Positions 34,328-43,276 of a stretch of 64,000 nucleotides of DNA are shown piece after piece. The position numbers were made by a program, and so were the translations under genes. The notes under the pieces are model-generated. The model was not told the DNA's origin, searched no databases, and saw nothing but the letters and a program-made list of their open reading frames with translations. Numbering within the stretch: the first letter of the stretch is position 1; each line of letters begins with the position of its first letter. Source of the stretch: CAWCHZ01 sp963795555 (GTDB lineage Bacteria > Actinomycetota > Thermoleophilia > Solirubrobacterales > Solirubrobacteraceae). The stretch lies in NCBI GenBank assembly GCA_963795555.1, contig CAWCHZ010000002.1, forward strand, positions 2,108,001-2,172,000, written 5' to 3'.

Positions 34328-35029
34328 ATGCGCACGCTCTTTTTCGCCATGGCGCTGCCCAAGGACATCAGCTTCGTCACCTTCGACGTCTACGGCACCC
34401 TGATCGACTGGGAGACCGGCATCTGGGAAGCCTTCGAGCGCGAGGCGTCCAGGGACGGCTTCACGCTGGACCGCAACGAGCTGATGCCGCTGTTCCACAG
34501 GATCCAGCGCGAGATCCAGGCCGGCTCCTATGAGCTCTACGCCGAGGTGCTGAGGCGCACCGCGGTGCGCATCGCGCGCGAGCTGGGCTGGCCGCTGGAG
34601 CCCTCGCGCTCGAGCTTCCTGCCGGAGTCGCTGGCGCGCTGGAAGCCGTTCAAGGAGACGAGCACGCAGCTCGCCCGCTTCGAGAAGAACTTCAAGGTCG
34701 GCCTGATCTCGAACATCGACGACAAGCTGCTCGGCCTGACGCGCCGTCATCTCAGGACCGACTTCGACCTCGTCGTGACGGCCCAGCAGGTCCGCTCCTA
34801 CAAGCCGGATCCCGCTCACTTCCGCGAGTGCGAGCGGCGCATCGGCTCCAAGAAGGGCTGGGTTCACATCGCGTCGTCCTACTACCACGACATCGCGCCC
34901 TGCATCAAGCTGAAGGTCCCGGTGGTCTGGGTCAACCGCTCCAAGGAGCAGCTCGACGGCGCGCAGAAGAAGCCGACCGTCGAAGTCCCCAATCTGCTCG
35001 CCGCGGCCAAGCTCTGCGGCGTGGCATAG
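34328..35029 (+). CDS. HAD-superfamily hydrolase (2-haloacid-dehalogenase-like)
   Basis: 233 residues. Motif I VTFDVYGTLIDWETG with the nucleophilic Asp, motif II LISNIDDKL, motif III Lys in RSYKPDPAHF, and motif IV in ASSYYHDI. The 'TFDVYGTLID' start is typical of the type II haloacid dehalogenase subgroup, but many members have other substrates, so no halocarbon role is claimed. The start may be ATG 34328 or 34349 (MALPKDIS). Confidence 0.82.
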   Translation: MRTLFFAMALPKDISFVTFDVYGTLIDWETGIWEAFEREASRDGFTLDRNELMPLFHRIQREIQAGSYELYAEVLRRTAVRIARELGWPLEPSRSSFLPESLARWKPFKETSTQLARFEKNFKVGLISNIDDKLLGLTRRHLRTDFDLVVTAQQVRSYKPDPAHFRECERRIGSKKGWVHIASSYYHDIAPCIKLKVPVVWVNRSKEQLDGAQKKPTVEVPNLLAAAKLCGVA

Positions 35030-35054
35030 CGCCGCGGCGGCGCGGCGCTGACCC

Positions 35055-35837
35055 GTGCGGGCCGTCGCCGTCCACGCGGACGTGATCGTCGTCGTCAGCC
35101 GCGTCTGGCAGACGACCTGCACGGCGATCCGCTGCGGACAGGAGGGCTTCGTGGTCGACTCGCCGGTGCTGCCCGATGAGCTGGAGCTGCTGCCGCCGCT
35201 GCTCGAGCAGGCGGGCTTTGCGGTCAGCGGGCTGCTGGTCACCCACGGCGACTGGGATCACCTGCTCGGGCGCCTGGCCTTCCCCGAGCTGGCCCTGGGC
35301 TGCGCCGAGACAACGGCGGCGCGGCTGGTTGCCGAGCCCGGCGCGGCCCAGCGCGAGCTGCGCGCGTGGGACGAGCAGCTCTATCTGCAACGCCCGCGCC
35401 CGCTCGCGCTGGGCGCCACGCAGGCCCTGCCGGTGCCCGGCTACTGCGCGCTGGGCGAGCGCGAGCTCGAGCTGCATCCAACCGATGGCCACACGCCGGA
35501 CGGCCTGGCGGTCTGGGCGCCCTGGGCCGAGCTGCTGGTCTGTGGCGACTATCTGTCGCCCGTCGAGATCCCGACGATCTCGACGGGGGGGTCGCTCGCG
35601 GGCTACCTCGCGACGCTCGATCGCCTCGAGCCGCTGGTGCGACGGGCCGCGACCGTCGTGCCGGGCCACGGCACGCCGCAGGGCGCCGACGCGGCGCTCG
35701 AGCTGCTCGAGGCCGACCGCCACTACCTGCTGGCGCTCGGCGAGCGCGGCGTCCAGGCATCACTGCCAGCGGGTCGCTCCAGCGCCCGCCAGCGGGCGCT
35801 GCATCAAGAGAACGCGGCGCGGCTCGCGGACGGCTGA
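35055..35837 (+). CDS. Metallo-beta-lactamase-fold hydrolase with altered metal motif
   Basis: 260 residues. MBL fold: strand-loop VVDSPVLPDEL, metal motif THGDWDHLLG, then TDGHTPDGL, VCGDYLSPV and VPGHGTPQG supply the later His/Asp ligands. The usual HxHxDH reads H-G-D-W-D-H here, so the second His is Asp, which may change metal use. Same strand as the HAD gene, 25 bp apart. Substrate unknown. Start GTG 35055. Confidence 0.78.
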   Translation: MRAVAVHADVIVVVSRVWQTTCTAIRCGQEGFVVDSPVLPDELELLPPLLEQAGFAVSGLLVTHGDWDHLLGRLAFPELALGCAETTAARLVAEPGAAQRELRAWDEQLYLQRPRPLALGATQALPVPGYCALGERELELHPTDGHTPDGLAVWAPWAELLVCGDYLSPVEIPTISTGGSLAGYLATLDRLEPLVRRAATVVPGHGTPQGADAALELLEADRHYLLALGERGVQASLPAGRSSARQRALHQENAARLADG

Positions 35838-35891
35838 TCGGACCGCCCGCCCGCTCGGGCCCGAGCGGCACGCGCGGCGCCCAGTCGCGGC

Positions 35892-37682
35892 TCAGCCCGA
35901 GTTGATCACGGCCAGTGTGTCGCCGGAGGCGACCGCGGCTCCGGCGCTGATCGGCAGCTCGGCGACGGTGCCGGACTTGTGGGCGGTGATCTCGTTCTCC
36001 ATCTTCATCGCCTCGATTACGCAGATCAGCGTGCCCTCCTCGACGGTCGCGCCCTGCTCGACCTCGACCTTGAGGATCGTCCCCTGCAGCGGCGAGGTCA
36101 GCGTGTCGCCACCGCCGCCGCGCGCGCCCCGGGCTCCTGAGCTTGCGCGGCGGGGCGCGGTCCGCGCCGCGGCCGGCGCCGAGCCGTTGAGGACGCCGCC
36201 CCCAGCGGGTCCGATCACCTTGACGTCGAAGCGTCGACCGGAGACCTCGACGGTGTAGCTCTGCTCGCTGGTCGGCTCGGGCGCGTCCTCGTCGCCGGCG
36301 AGCTCCCCAGCCGGCGTGCCCAGCGACGCAAGCCACTCGCGGTCCTCGATCAGGTCGCGGCAGGTCTCGCCGCGGCGCCACTGCACAGAGGCCAGCAGCG
36401 CTCGGTGAAAGGGCAGCAGCGTCGTCAGGCCGTCGATCTCGAACTCCTTCAGCGCGCGCAGCATGCGCTGCGTCGCGTGCGCGCGGTCCTCGTCCCAGAC
36501 GATCAGCTTGGCGACCATCGGGTCATACATCGGTGAGATCTCCGAGCCCGCGCCGACGCCAGAGTCGATCCGCACGCCGGGCCCAGCGGGCGGTCGGTAG
36601 CGGCCGATTCGCCCGGGCGCGGGCGCGAAGTTGCGCGCGGCATCCTCGGCGTTGATCCGGCATTCGATTGCGTGGCCGACCAGGCGCACGTCCGACTGGG
36701 CGATCGCCAGCGGCTCGCCCGCGGCGATGCGGATCTGCTCACGCACGATGTCGATCCCCGTAACCATCTCGGTCACGCAGTGCTCGACCTGCACGCGCGT
36801 GTTCATCTCCAGGAAGTAGTACTCCGGCCGGCCATCGTGCTCGCTCAGCAGGCCCTCGATCGTCCCGGCGGAGCGATAGCCGACGGCGCGCGCGGCATCG
36901 GTCGCGATCCTGCCGATCCGCTCGCGGAACTCCGCATCGACGCCGGGGGCGGGGGACTCCTCGATCAGCTTCTGGTGGCGGCGCTGAACCGAGCAGTCGC
37001 GCTCGCCGAGGTGGATGACATTGCCATGGGCGTCGGCGAGCACCTGGACCTCGACATGGCGCGGGTCGGGCAGGTAGCGCTCGAGATAGACGGTCGGGTC
37101 GGAGAAGAACTTCTCCCCCTCGCGCGCGGCGCCTTCGAAGGCGCCCTGCAGCTCGTCGGGACCCTGGGCGACGCGAAAGCCCTTGCCGCCACCACCACCC
37201 GCGGCCTTCACGGCGACCGGATAGCCGATCGTCTCGGCGACGATCTCGAGCGCCTCGGCGACCGTCTGCACCGGCTCGGTCGTGCCCGGCACGATCGGCA
37301 CGCCGGCCTTGGCCATCAGCTCGCGCGCACGGGTCTTGGAGCCCATCGCGTCGATCGCCTCGGGGGGCGGGCCGATGAAGACGATGCCCTGCTCGGCGCA
37401 GGCACGCGCGAACGCCACGTTCTCGGCCAGGAAGCCGTAGCCGGGATGGATCGCCTCGGCGCCAGCGCGCTGGGCGGCCGCGAGGATCCGCTCCACGTTC
37501 AGATAGCTCTCCGCCGGCGCGCCGGCGCCGAGCAGGTAGGCCTCGTCGGCGTGGGCGACGTGCAGCGCATCGCGATCGAGCTCGGAGTACACCGCCACGG
37601 TGGCGATGCCGAGCTCCTCGAGCGTCCGCATGACGCGGATCGCGATCTCGCCGCGGTTGGCGACCAGGACCTTGCCGAACAT
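35892..37682 (-). CDS. Acyl-CoA carboxylase alpha subunit (biotin carboxylase + BCCP)
   Basis: 596 residues, the size of actinobacterial AccA/PccA. Biotin carboxylase domain from residue 1 (KVLVANRGEIAIRV), ATP-grasp loop KAAGGGGGKGFR, MNTRVQVEH, and a C-terminal biotinyl domain with the biotinylated Lys in IEAMKMENEI. An Ala-rich linker precedes the biotinyl domain. Carboxylates biotin for the beta subunit at 44.6-46.2 kb. Acetyl-, propionyl- and longer acyl-CoAs are all possible substrates of the holoenzyme. Confidence 0.93.
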   Translation of the reverse strand: MFGKVLVANRGEIAIRVMRTLEELGIATVAVYSELDRDALHVAHADEAYLLGAGAPAESYLNVERILAAAQRAGAEAIHPGYGFLAENVAFARACAEQGIVFIGPPPEAIDAMGSKTRARELMAKAGVPIVPGTTEPVQTVAEALEIVAETIGYPVAVKAAGGGGGKGFRVAQGPDELQGAFEGAAREGEKFFSDPTVYLERYLPDPRHVEVQVLADAHGNVIHLGERDCSVQRRHQKLIEESPAPGVDAEFRERIGRIATDAARAVGYRSAGTIEGLLSEHDGRPEYYFLEMNTRVQVEHCVTEMVTGIDIVREQIRIAAGEPLAIAQSDVRLVGHAIECRINAEDAARNFAPAPGRIGRYRPPAGPGVRIDSGVGAGSEISPMYDPMVAKLIVWDEDRAHATQRMLRALKEFEIDGLTTLLPFHRALLASVQWRRGETCRDLIEDREWLASLGTPAGELAGDEDAPEPTSEQSYTVEVSGRRFDVKVIGPAGGGVLNGSAPAAARTAPRRASSGARGARGGGGDTLTSPLQGTILKVEVEQGATVEEGTLICVIEAMKMENEITAHKSGTVAELPISAGAAVASGDTLAVINSG

Positions 37683-37808
37683 CGGGCCGGACTCTATCTC
37701 GCGCGCGGCGGAGGGCGCCGGATGCGTCAGGCGCCAGCGTCGCGCCTCCAGATCGGACGCGCAATCCGTCAGGCGCTAGCCTGGCTGTCGCAAGAGGAGC
37801 ACGTCGCG

Positions 37809-38138
37809 ATGACGCCCGACCCCAACTCCGCCATACCCGAGCTCGAGCCCGCCGAGGCCGCGACCCGTCAGCGCGAGGGCTGGCAGGTCGTCGACGTGCG
37901 CACGCCGCAGGAGCGCGACGAGGATGGCCTGATCGCCGGCAGCGTGCACATCGAGCTCGACCAGCTGCCCGCCCGTGCCGGCGAGCTGGATGCCGACCGC
38001 CCGGTGATCTTCTACTGCCGCTCGGGTGTCCGCTCGGCGCTCGCCACGGAGGCCTGGCGCGCCGCGGGCCGCGAGGCCTGGAACCTGCGCGGCGGCATGC
38101 TCGCCTGGGCTCGGGCCGGCCTGCCCGACCACGAGTAG
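37809..38138 (+). CDS. Rhodanese-like sulfurtransferase domain protein
   Basis: 109 residues, one rhodanese domain: VVDVRTPQERDEDGLIAGS, then the active-site loop YCRSGVRSALA with catalytic Cys, and LRGGMLAWARAGLP. A single-domain protein of this size carries persulfide sulfur or acts in thiosulfate/cyanide handling. It is 143 bp upstream of the sulfite reductase gene on the same strand and may belong to the sulfur group. Confidence 0.88.
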   Translation: MTPDPNSAIPELEPAEAATRQREGWQVVDVRTPQERDEDGLIAGSVHIELDQLPARAGELDADRPVIFYCRSGVRSALATEAWRAAGREAWNLRGGMLAWARAGLPDHE

Positions 38139-38281
38139 CGCCTCGGCCGCCGCCTGGGCGGAGCGCGGCGAGCGCCGCCCAGCACGGCCTGGCCCAACCC
38201 AAGAGGCTAAATGGGGCAAACCCTGGCGGATTTGCTACCTTTTGCTGGTCAGGAACGCGGGCAAAGGAGAAAGGCACTCCC
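38139..38281 (+). promoter_or_regulatory. Leader of the sulfite reductase gene
   Basis: Lower GC than its surroundings. The last 20 bases hold a strong AAAGGAGAAAGG ribosome site (38263-38274). Upstream, GCTAAAT...GATTTGCTA forms an imperfect inverted motif (about 38207-38239) faintly like the CTAAAA...TTTTAG element before cysH. A shared sulfur regulator is only a guess. Confidence 0.35.
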
Positions 38282-40135
38282 ATGGAGCCAGCCGCCATCG
38301 ACATCAAGGACAGCCGGCAGTCCGGCGACGGCCAGCCCCAGGGCAGACCGGGCTCGATCGATAACCCCGAGGTCTTCTACAAGGACGTCCCGGGTCGCAT
38401 CATCCCGATCCTCGAGCGCGAGTTCGACGACTTCGACAACGAGGCCCAGCGCTTTCTCGACGGCCAGACCTCCGAGGGCGAGTTCATCCCGTTCCGCCTG
38501 CGCCAGGGCGTCTATGGCCAGCGCCAGCCAAACGTGCAGATGGTGCGCGTCAAGTTGCCCTTCGGCGGCATCACGCCGGAGCAGCTCGAGGCCTTCGCCG
38601 ACGGAGCGGAGCGCTATGCGCCGCTGCGCAAGGCGCACATCACGACGCGCCAGAACGTCCAGTTCCACCACGTGCCGCTGCCCGATGCCGCGGCGCTGAT
38701 CCGCATGATCTCCTCGGCCGGCCTCTCCAGCCGCGAGGGCTGCGGCAACACGATGCGCAACGTCACCGGGGACCCCTGGGCCGGCGTTTGCGAGGGCGAG
38801 CTGTTCGACCCCACGCCCTACGCGGGCGCCTACATTCGCTACTTCGTGCGTCACCCCGACACGCAGCTGATGCCGCGCAAGGTCAAGACGGCGTTCACCG
38901 CGACCGACGAGGACCGGGCGATCACCGGCATCCACGACATCGCCTACATCCCGCGGATCCGCGATGGAGTGCAGGGCTTTGAGATGCGCGTCGGCGGCGG
39001 CACCTCGATCATGCCGCGCGTCGCCCCGACGCTCTACGACTTCGTCGCGGCCGCCGATGGCGAGTACATCAGGGTCGCCGAGGCGGTGCTGCGGATCTTC
39101 AACCGCCAGGACTGGCTGCGCAAGAACCGCGCCCGCGCGCGGATCAAGGTCTTCGTCGACAAGTACGGCATCGATGAGCTGCGCCGGCAGGTCGAGGAGG
39201 AGCTGCAGGGCGACTGGGTCGACGAGCGCGACTTCGACCCCACGCCACTGCTGTTCGAGTACGACGAGCAGGCCGTTGCGCCGCCGGCGCCGACCGTCTT
39301 CGGCAGCCCGAATGGCGATCGCAGCGAGTTCGACCGCTTCGTCGAGTCGAATGTCCGCCCGCAGCGCCAGCGGGGCTTCTCGACGGTCGAGATCAAGGTC
39401 ACCCGCGGCGATCTGACGCCGGAGCAGTTCCGGGGGGTGGCCGCGATCGTGCGCGGCTTCACCGGTGGCTACGCCCGCACAACCGTCCATCAGAACCTCG
39501 TGCTGCGCTGGGTGCGCGACGAGTCGCTCTACGACGTCTGGTCGGCGCTGCGCGAGCTGGGCCTGGGCGATGCTGGCGCCGATGAGATCACCGATGTCGT
39601 CAGCTGCCCGGGCACCGACTCCTGCAAGCTCGGGATCACCAGCTCAATGGGGCTCAACCGGGCGATCCAGGAGCGCGTCGAGCAGATGGCGATCGAGGAC
39701 CCGCTGATCAAGCGGATTCACATCAAGATGAGCGGCTGCCCCAACGGCTGCGGCCAGCACCACATCGCCAACATCGGCTTCTACGGCGCCTCGATCAAGG
39801 TCGGCGACAAGACGATCCCCGCCTACATCGCCCACCTCGGCGGTAACTACGAGGGCGGCGAGGTGATCTACGGCGCGCGCCTGAAGGTGCGCCTGCCGGC
39901 CAAGCGCGTCCCCGAAGCGATCGAGCGCTGGCTGCGCCACTATCAGGCCAACCGCGCGGAGGGCGAGCAGTTCAACGCGTTCGTCGCCCGCGTCGGCGAG
40001 GCCGAGTTCGAACAGCTGGTCAGCGATCTGTCGCTTGCGCCCGAGTTCAACCTCGAGACGATGCAGATGTTCATCGACTGGAACCGCAAGGAGCCCTTCC
40101 AGGTCATCCGCGGCGAGGGGGAGTGCGCGGTCTAA
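38282..40135 (+). CDS. Ferredoxin-dependent sulfite reductase (NirA/SirA family)
   Basis: 617 residues, two ferredoxin-like halves plus two siroheme/[4Fe-4S] domains. The cluster cysteines are CPGTDSCKLG and SGCPNGCGQHH; siroheme-binding arginines lie in RKAHITTRQNVQFHH and in the NTMRNVTG region. Sulfite and nitrite reductases of this family are hard to separate; the neighbouring cysD and cysH genes favour sulfite reduction to sulfide in assimilation. Electrons come from ferredoxin. Confidence 0.88.
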   Translation: MEPAAIDIKDSRQSGDGQPQGRPGSIDNPEVFYKDVPGRIIPILEREFDDFDNEAQRFLDGQTSEGEFIPFRLRQGVYGQRQPNVQMVRVKLPFGGITPEQLEAFADGAERYAPLRKAHITTRQNVQFHHVPLPDAAALIRMISSAGLSSREGCGNTMRNVTGDPWAGVCEGELFDPTPYAGAYIRYFVRHPDTQLMPRKVKTAFTATDEDRAITGIHDIAYIPRIRDGVQGFEMRVGGGTSIMPRVAPTLYDFVAAADGEYIRVAEAVLRIFNRQDWLRKNRARARIKVFVDKYGIDELRRQVEEELQGDWVDERDFDPTPLLFEYDEQAVAPPAPTVFGSPNGDRSEFDRFVESNVRPQRQRGFSTVEIKVTRGDLTPEQFRGVAAIVRGFTGGYARTTVHQNLVLRWVRDESLYDVWSALRELGLGDAGADEITDVVSCPGTDSCKLGITSSMGLNRAIQERVEQMAIEDPLIKRIHIKMSGCPNGCGQHHIANIGFYGASIKVGDKTIPAYIAHLGGNYEGGEVIYGARLKVRLPAKRVPEAIERWLRHYQANRAEGEQFNAFVARVGEAEFEQLVSDLSLAPEFNLETMQMFIDWNRKEPFQVIRGEGECAV

Positions 40136-40298
40136 GTGCGGGGCCGCTCCGATCTCGAGCGATACGGGGTCGGGAAGCTGCTGCCCCCGCCATCGGTCGC
40201 GGCCCCAAAGTCGCTCGATTCCGGAGCGGCCCCGAGCCTTAGTAGCCCTCCAAAGTCGCTCGATCCCGGAGCGGCCCCGAGCCTTAGAAGTAGCCCTC
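40136..40298. repeat. Tandem repeat plus long inverted repeat at convergent gene ends
   Basis: Two tandem copies (40206-40250 and 40251-40298, 45 and 48 bp) differ by one substitution and a three-base insertion. They cover the last codons and stop of cysD, so the EGYF end is partly duplicated beyond the stop. A third, inverted copy of the central 23 bases (40140-40162, 20/23 match) can pair with either copy to form a long stem. It sits between the sulfite reductase and cysD stops and could terminate both. Confidence 0.85.
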
Positions 40299-41234
40299 CC
40301 GCTTGCGGTCCTCCATCGCCGACTCCGAGACGCGGTCGTCGGCGCGGGTCTGACCCCGCTCGGTGACACGCGCGGCGGCGATCTCGGCGACCACCTCGCT
40401 CAACGTCGCGGCGACCGAGCGCACCGCGCCGGTGCAGCTCATGTCCCCGACGGTGCGGTAGCGCACGCTGGTGCGGAAGGGCGCCTCGCCGTCGATCAGC
40501 GAGACGTGGGGCGAGACCGCGTAGAGCATGTCGTCGCGCTCGAAGACCTCGCGCTCATGGGCCAGGTAGATCGACGGCACCTCGAGCTGCTCGGTCAGGA
40601 TGTACTCCCATACGTCGAGCTCGGTCCAATTGGAGATCGGGAACACGCGCACGTGCTCGCCGCGCCGCACGCGGCCGTTGTAGAGGTTCCAGATCTCGGG
40701 CCGCTGGCTCTTGGGCTCCCACTGGCCCAGCTCGTCGCGGAAGGAGAAGATCCGCTCCTTGGCCCGGGCCCGCTCCTCGTCGCGTCGTGCGCCGCCGAAG
40801 GCCGCGTCGAAGCGATGCTCGGCGATCGCGTCGAGCAACGTCGTGGTCTGCAGGCGGTTGCGTGAGGCGCGCGGTCCGGTCTCCTCAACCACGCGACCCT
40901 TGTCGATCGACTCCTGCACGGCCGCGACGATCAGCCGTTCGCCCAGCTCGGCGATGCGGCGGTCGCGGAACTCGATCACCTCGGGGAAGTTGTGGCCGGT
41001 GTCGACGTGCATGATCGGGAAGGGAAAGCGCGCCGGGCGAAACGCCTTCTCGGCCAGGCGCAGCAGCACGATCGAGTCCTTGCCGCCGGAGAACAGCAGC
41101 ACCGGCCGCTCGAGCTCGGCCGCCACCTCGCGCATGATGTGGATCGCCTCGGCCTCGAGCGCCCGCAGGTGATCCAGCCGCCGACTGGCGGCCTGCTTTG
41201 GTGTCTGTGCGGATGCGATCGCCACGCGCGTCAC
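40284..41234 (-). CDS. cysD: Sulfate adenylyltransferase small subunit
   Basis: 316 residues. PAPS-reductase-like PP-loop fold: LLFSGGKDSIVLLRLAEKA, HVDTGHNFPEV, GGARRDEE, and the family's ERGQTRADDR and C-terminal KREGYF. CysD adenylates sulfate to APS and normally works with the GTPase CysN. No cysN or cysNC is next to it or in the window. Start GTG overlaps the TSUP stop (GTGA). Third gene of the cysH-TSUP-cysD operon. Confidence 0.93.
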   Translation of the reverse strand: MTRVAIASAQTPKQAASRRLDHLRALEAEAIHIMREVAAELERPVLLFSGGKDSIVLLRLAEKAFRPARFPFPIMHVDTGHNFPEVIEFRDRRIAELGERLIVAAVQESIDKGRVVEETGPRASRNRLQTTTLLDAIAEHRFDAAFGGARRDEERARAKERIFSFRDELGQWEPKSQRPEIWNLYNGRVRRGEHVRVFPISNWTELDVWEYILTEQLEVPSIYLAHEREVFERDDMLYAVSPHVSLIDGEAPFRTSVRYRTVGDMSCTGAVRSVAATLSEVVAEIAAARVTERGQTRADDRVSESAMEDRKREGYF

Positions 41235-42364
41235 CGCGGTCCTCTCAGCGCAGTCGGGCTTGGGGCCATCACCTGTTGCTCAGTGGTCGGCAGCGCCGTT
41301 CGTGCAGACATTGGCGAGACCGACGCACGCGCCGCGGTGGCGGATCTGACGGGTGCGGGCGCTGGTCTGACGGGTGCGGGCGCTGGGCTGATAGGTGCGA
41401 GCTCTGATCTGACGGATGCGGGGGCGGGCCTGACGGACGCGGGGGCGATCAGCGGCGCTGCGGCCTGGCCGGCAGCGATCGCGGCCCCCGCGCGCTGGCT
41501 GCCGTTCCGGATATGCGCCAGCCAAGTGAGCGCGCCGAGCGCCAGCGGCGCGACGATGATCACCGCCACCGGGATCGCGGCGCCAGCCTTGCTCAGCAGA
41601 GCGAGTCCCGACGCCAGCAGGACGATCGCCAGCGCGGGGCGCAGCCCGGACGCCGGCAGGCGGCGCAGCAGGTGCGTGCCGGCCCAAACGCCGGGGATCG
41701 AGCCGATCAGGATGTTCGCGGTCAGGTGGAAGTTCACGTCGCCGGAGACCAGGTGCGCGGCCGCCGCGACCCACAGCAGGATCGCGGCATGGAAGATGTC
41801 GGTGCCGATGACACGCCGCGGTGTCAGGCGGAAGAAGAGGATCAGCCCGATCGCGATCAGCGACCCGCTGCCGGCCGAGGTGACGCCAAGCACGAGCCCG
41901 ATGACGAGGCCCAGCCCGACCGCGAAGACCTTGTGTCGGCGCTCGAGCTCGAAGATCTCGCGCTCGCGCGCGACCGCATCGGGCAGGAACACGATCCGTG
42001 CCAAGACGGCCGAGCCGGTCAGCAGCAGCGCCCCGGCGACGAGCTCGATCATCAGCGAGTCGAACGACGAGCCATAGGCGTGACGCAGCGCCTGCAGCGC
42101 CCAGACGCCGCCCAGCGCGCCGGGAACGCTGCCGAACGCAAGCCAGGTCGAGATGCGCAGGTCGACGGTTCCCTGACGCAGCACCCGCCAGCCACCGACG
42201 GTCTTGGTCACGGCGGCATAGGCGAGGTCGGTGCCGACGGCGACCACCGGCTTGACTCCGACGACGAGGATCAAAAGCGGCGTCATCAGTGACCCGCCGC
42301 CCATGCCGGTTGTCCCGACGAGGATGCCGACCCCGAGCCCGAAGACGACGATCAGGGGATCCAT
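41231..42364 (-). CDS. TSUP-family sulfite/anion exporter (TauE/SafE type)
   Basis: 377 residues, about eight TM segments. Two TSUP half-repeats: GTTGMGGGSLMTPLLI near the N-terminus and VTSAGSGSLIAIGLI in the second half. Family members export sulfite or sulfoacetate or move related anions. Placed between cysH and cysD it may export excess sulfite or bring in sulfate. The cytoplasmic C-terminal tail carries five seven-residue units (APASVRP-like) from a 21-bp repeat. It shares one base with the cysH stop (TGATG). Confidence 0.87.
   Translation of the reverse strand: MDPLIVVFGLGVGILVGTTGMGGGSLMTPLLILVVGVKPVVAVGTDLAYAAVTKTVGGWRVLRQGTVDLRISTWLAFGSVPGALGGVWALQALRHAYGSSFDSLMIELVAGALLLTGSAVLARIVFLPDAVAREREIFELERRHKVFAVGLGLVIGLVLGVTSAGSGSLIAIGLILFFRLTPRRVIGTDIFHAAILLWVAAAAHLVSGDVNFHLTANILIGSIPGVWAGTHLLRRLPASGLRPALAIVLLASGLALLSKAGAAIPVAVIIVAPLALGALTWLAHIRNGSQRAGAAIAAGQAAAPLIAPASVRPAPASVRSELAPISPAPAPVRPAPAPVRSATAARASVSPMSARTALPTTEQQVMAPSPTALRGPR
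41346..41450 (-). repeat. 21-bp tandem repeat, five copies, in TSUP gene 3' end
   Basis: Five head-to-tail 21-bp copies, each beginning ctga on the plus strand (ctgacgggtgcgggcgctgg and variants). The first two are nearly identical, the rest diverged. They encode Ala/Pro/Val/Arg heptads in the tail after the last TM, in frame. Confidence 0.9.
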
Positions 42365-43197
42365 CAGTCGGCCTCGCCGATCGCCGCCCGGTCGACAGCG
42401 GCGATTGTTGCCCGGTCGACAGCGGCGATCGCGGCTGCGTCGGCCACCGCCGTCGCGTCCCCGGTCTGTACCGCCGGCGAGTCCATCGTCTGCGCCGCCG
42501 TCGAGTCCGTGGGCGCAGCTGCGCTCGCGTCGACCACGTGCAGCCCGCACTCGTTCTTGCCGCTGCCCGCCCAGCGTCCGTCGCGGCCCGCGCCCGGAGC
42601 GGTGCAGTGCGTGCAGCCGATCGACGCGTAGCCCTGATCGTGCAGGGGGTTGTAGGGGACGTCGTTGTCGAGGATGTAGCGCCAGACGTCGCGATCGCTC
42701 CAGTCCGCCAGCGGGCAGGCCTTCCAGAGCCCGTGGCGCTGGTCCCATGCCAACTTCGGGGTGTCGGCACGGCTGGGCGACTGGTCGCGGCGCAGGCCGG
42801 TCACCCAGGCGCGTGCGCCGCGCAGCGCCTCGCCGAGTGGAGCGACCTTGCGGATCGCGCAGCAGCGGTCGGGATCGCGCGTCCACAGCGCATCGCCGTG
42901 CTCGGCCGCCTGCTGCTCGAGGCTGGGGCCGCGGAAGGCTTCGATCGTGATGCCGTAGTGGCGCTCGATCTCGCGCCAGAGCTCGTAGGTCTCGGGGAAC
43001 AGGACCCCCGTGTCGAGGATGAAGAAGCGCGTCGAGGGCTCGATCCGCACGAGCATGTCGAGGATCACCGAGGCCTCCTTCTGCAGCGAGCAGGCGACGG
43101 CGACGTCGGGATGGAAGCGATCGACGACCTGGCGCAGCAGCTCCTCGGCGCCCAGGCTCTCCAGGTCTGGTCTTGCGGCCTGCTCGACTTGCGTCAT
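42364..43197 (-). CDS. cysH: APS (adenylyl-sulfate) reductase with C-terminal tail
   Basis: 277 residues. PP-loop reductase (ACSLQKEASVILDML), and the cysteines of the [4Fe-4S] cluster typical of APS-type reductases: DRCCAIRKV and CTHCTAPG, plus the catalytic ECGLH near the C-terminus. The cluster argues for APS rather than PAPS as substrate, fitting CysD. After the catalytic Cys comes an extra tail of about 55 Ala/Thr/Asp-rich residues ending in two copies of IAAVDRAT, from a 24-bp repeat at 42387-42434. First gene of the operon. Confidence 0.92.
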   Translation of the reverse strand: MTQVEQAARPDLESLGAEELLRQVVDRFHPDVAVACSLQKEASVILDMLVRIEPSTRFFILDTGVLFPETYELWREIERHYGITIEAFRGPSLEQQAAEHGDALWTRDPDRCCAIRKVAPLGEALRGARAWVTGLRRDQSPSRADTPKLAWDQRHGLWKACPLADWSDRDVWRYILDNDVPYNPLHDQGYASIGCTHCTAPGAGRDGRWAGSGKNECGLHVVDASAAAPTDSTAAQTMDSPAVQTGDATAVADAAAIAAVDRATIAAVDRAAIGEAD

Positions 43198-43276
43198 CGC
43201 GTCCCTCGGTTGCTCCCTGCTTGCCCGTCCGCCGTGGCCTTCGCGACCCCCGCCCTGGCTAGTAACGAGAAATATA

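Noticed and set aside
38139..38281. Riboswitch in the sulfite reductase leader
   Set aside because: The leader is AT-richer than its surroundings but short, and no conserved riboswitch core or expression-platform stem could be recognised.
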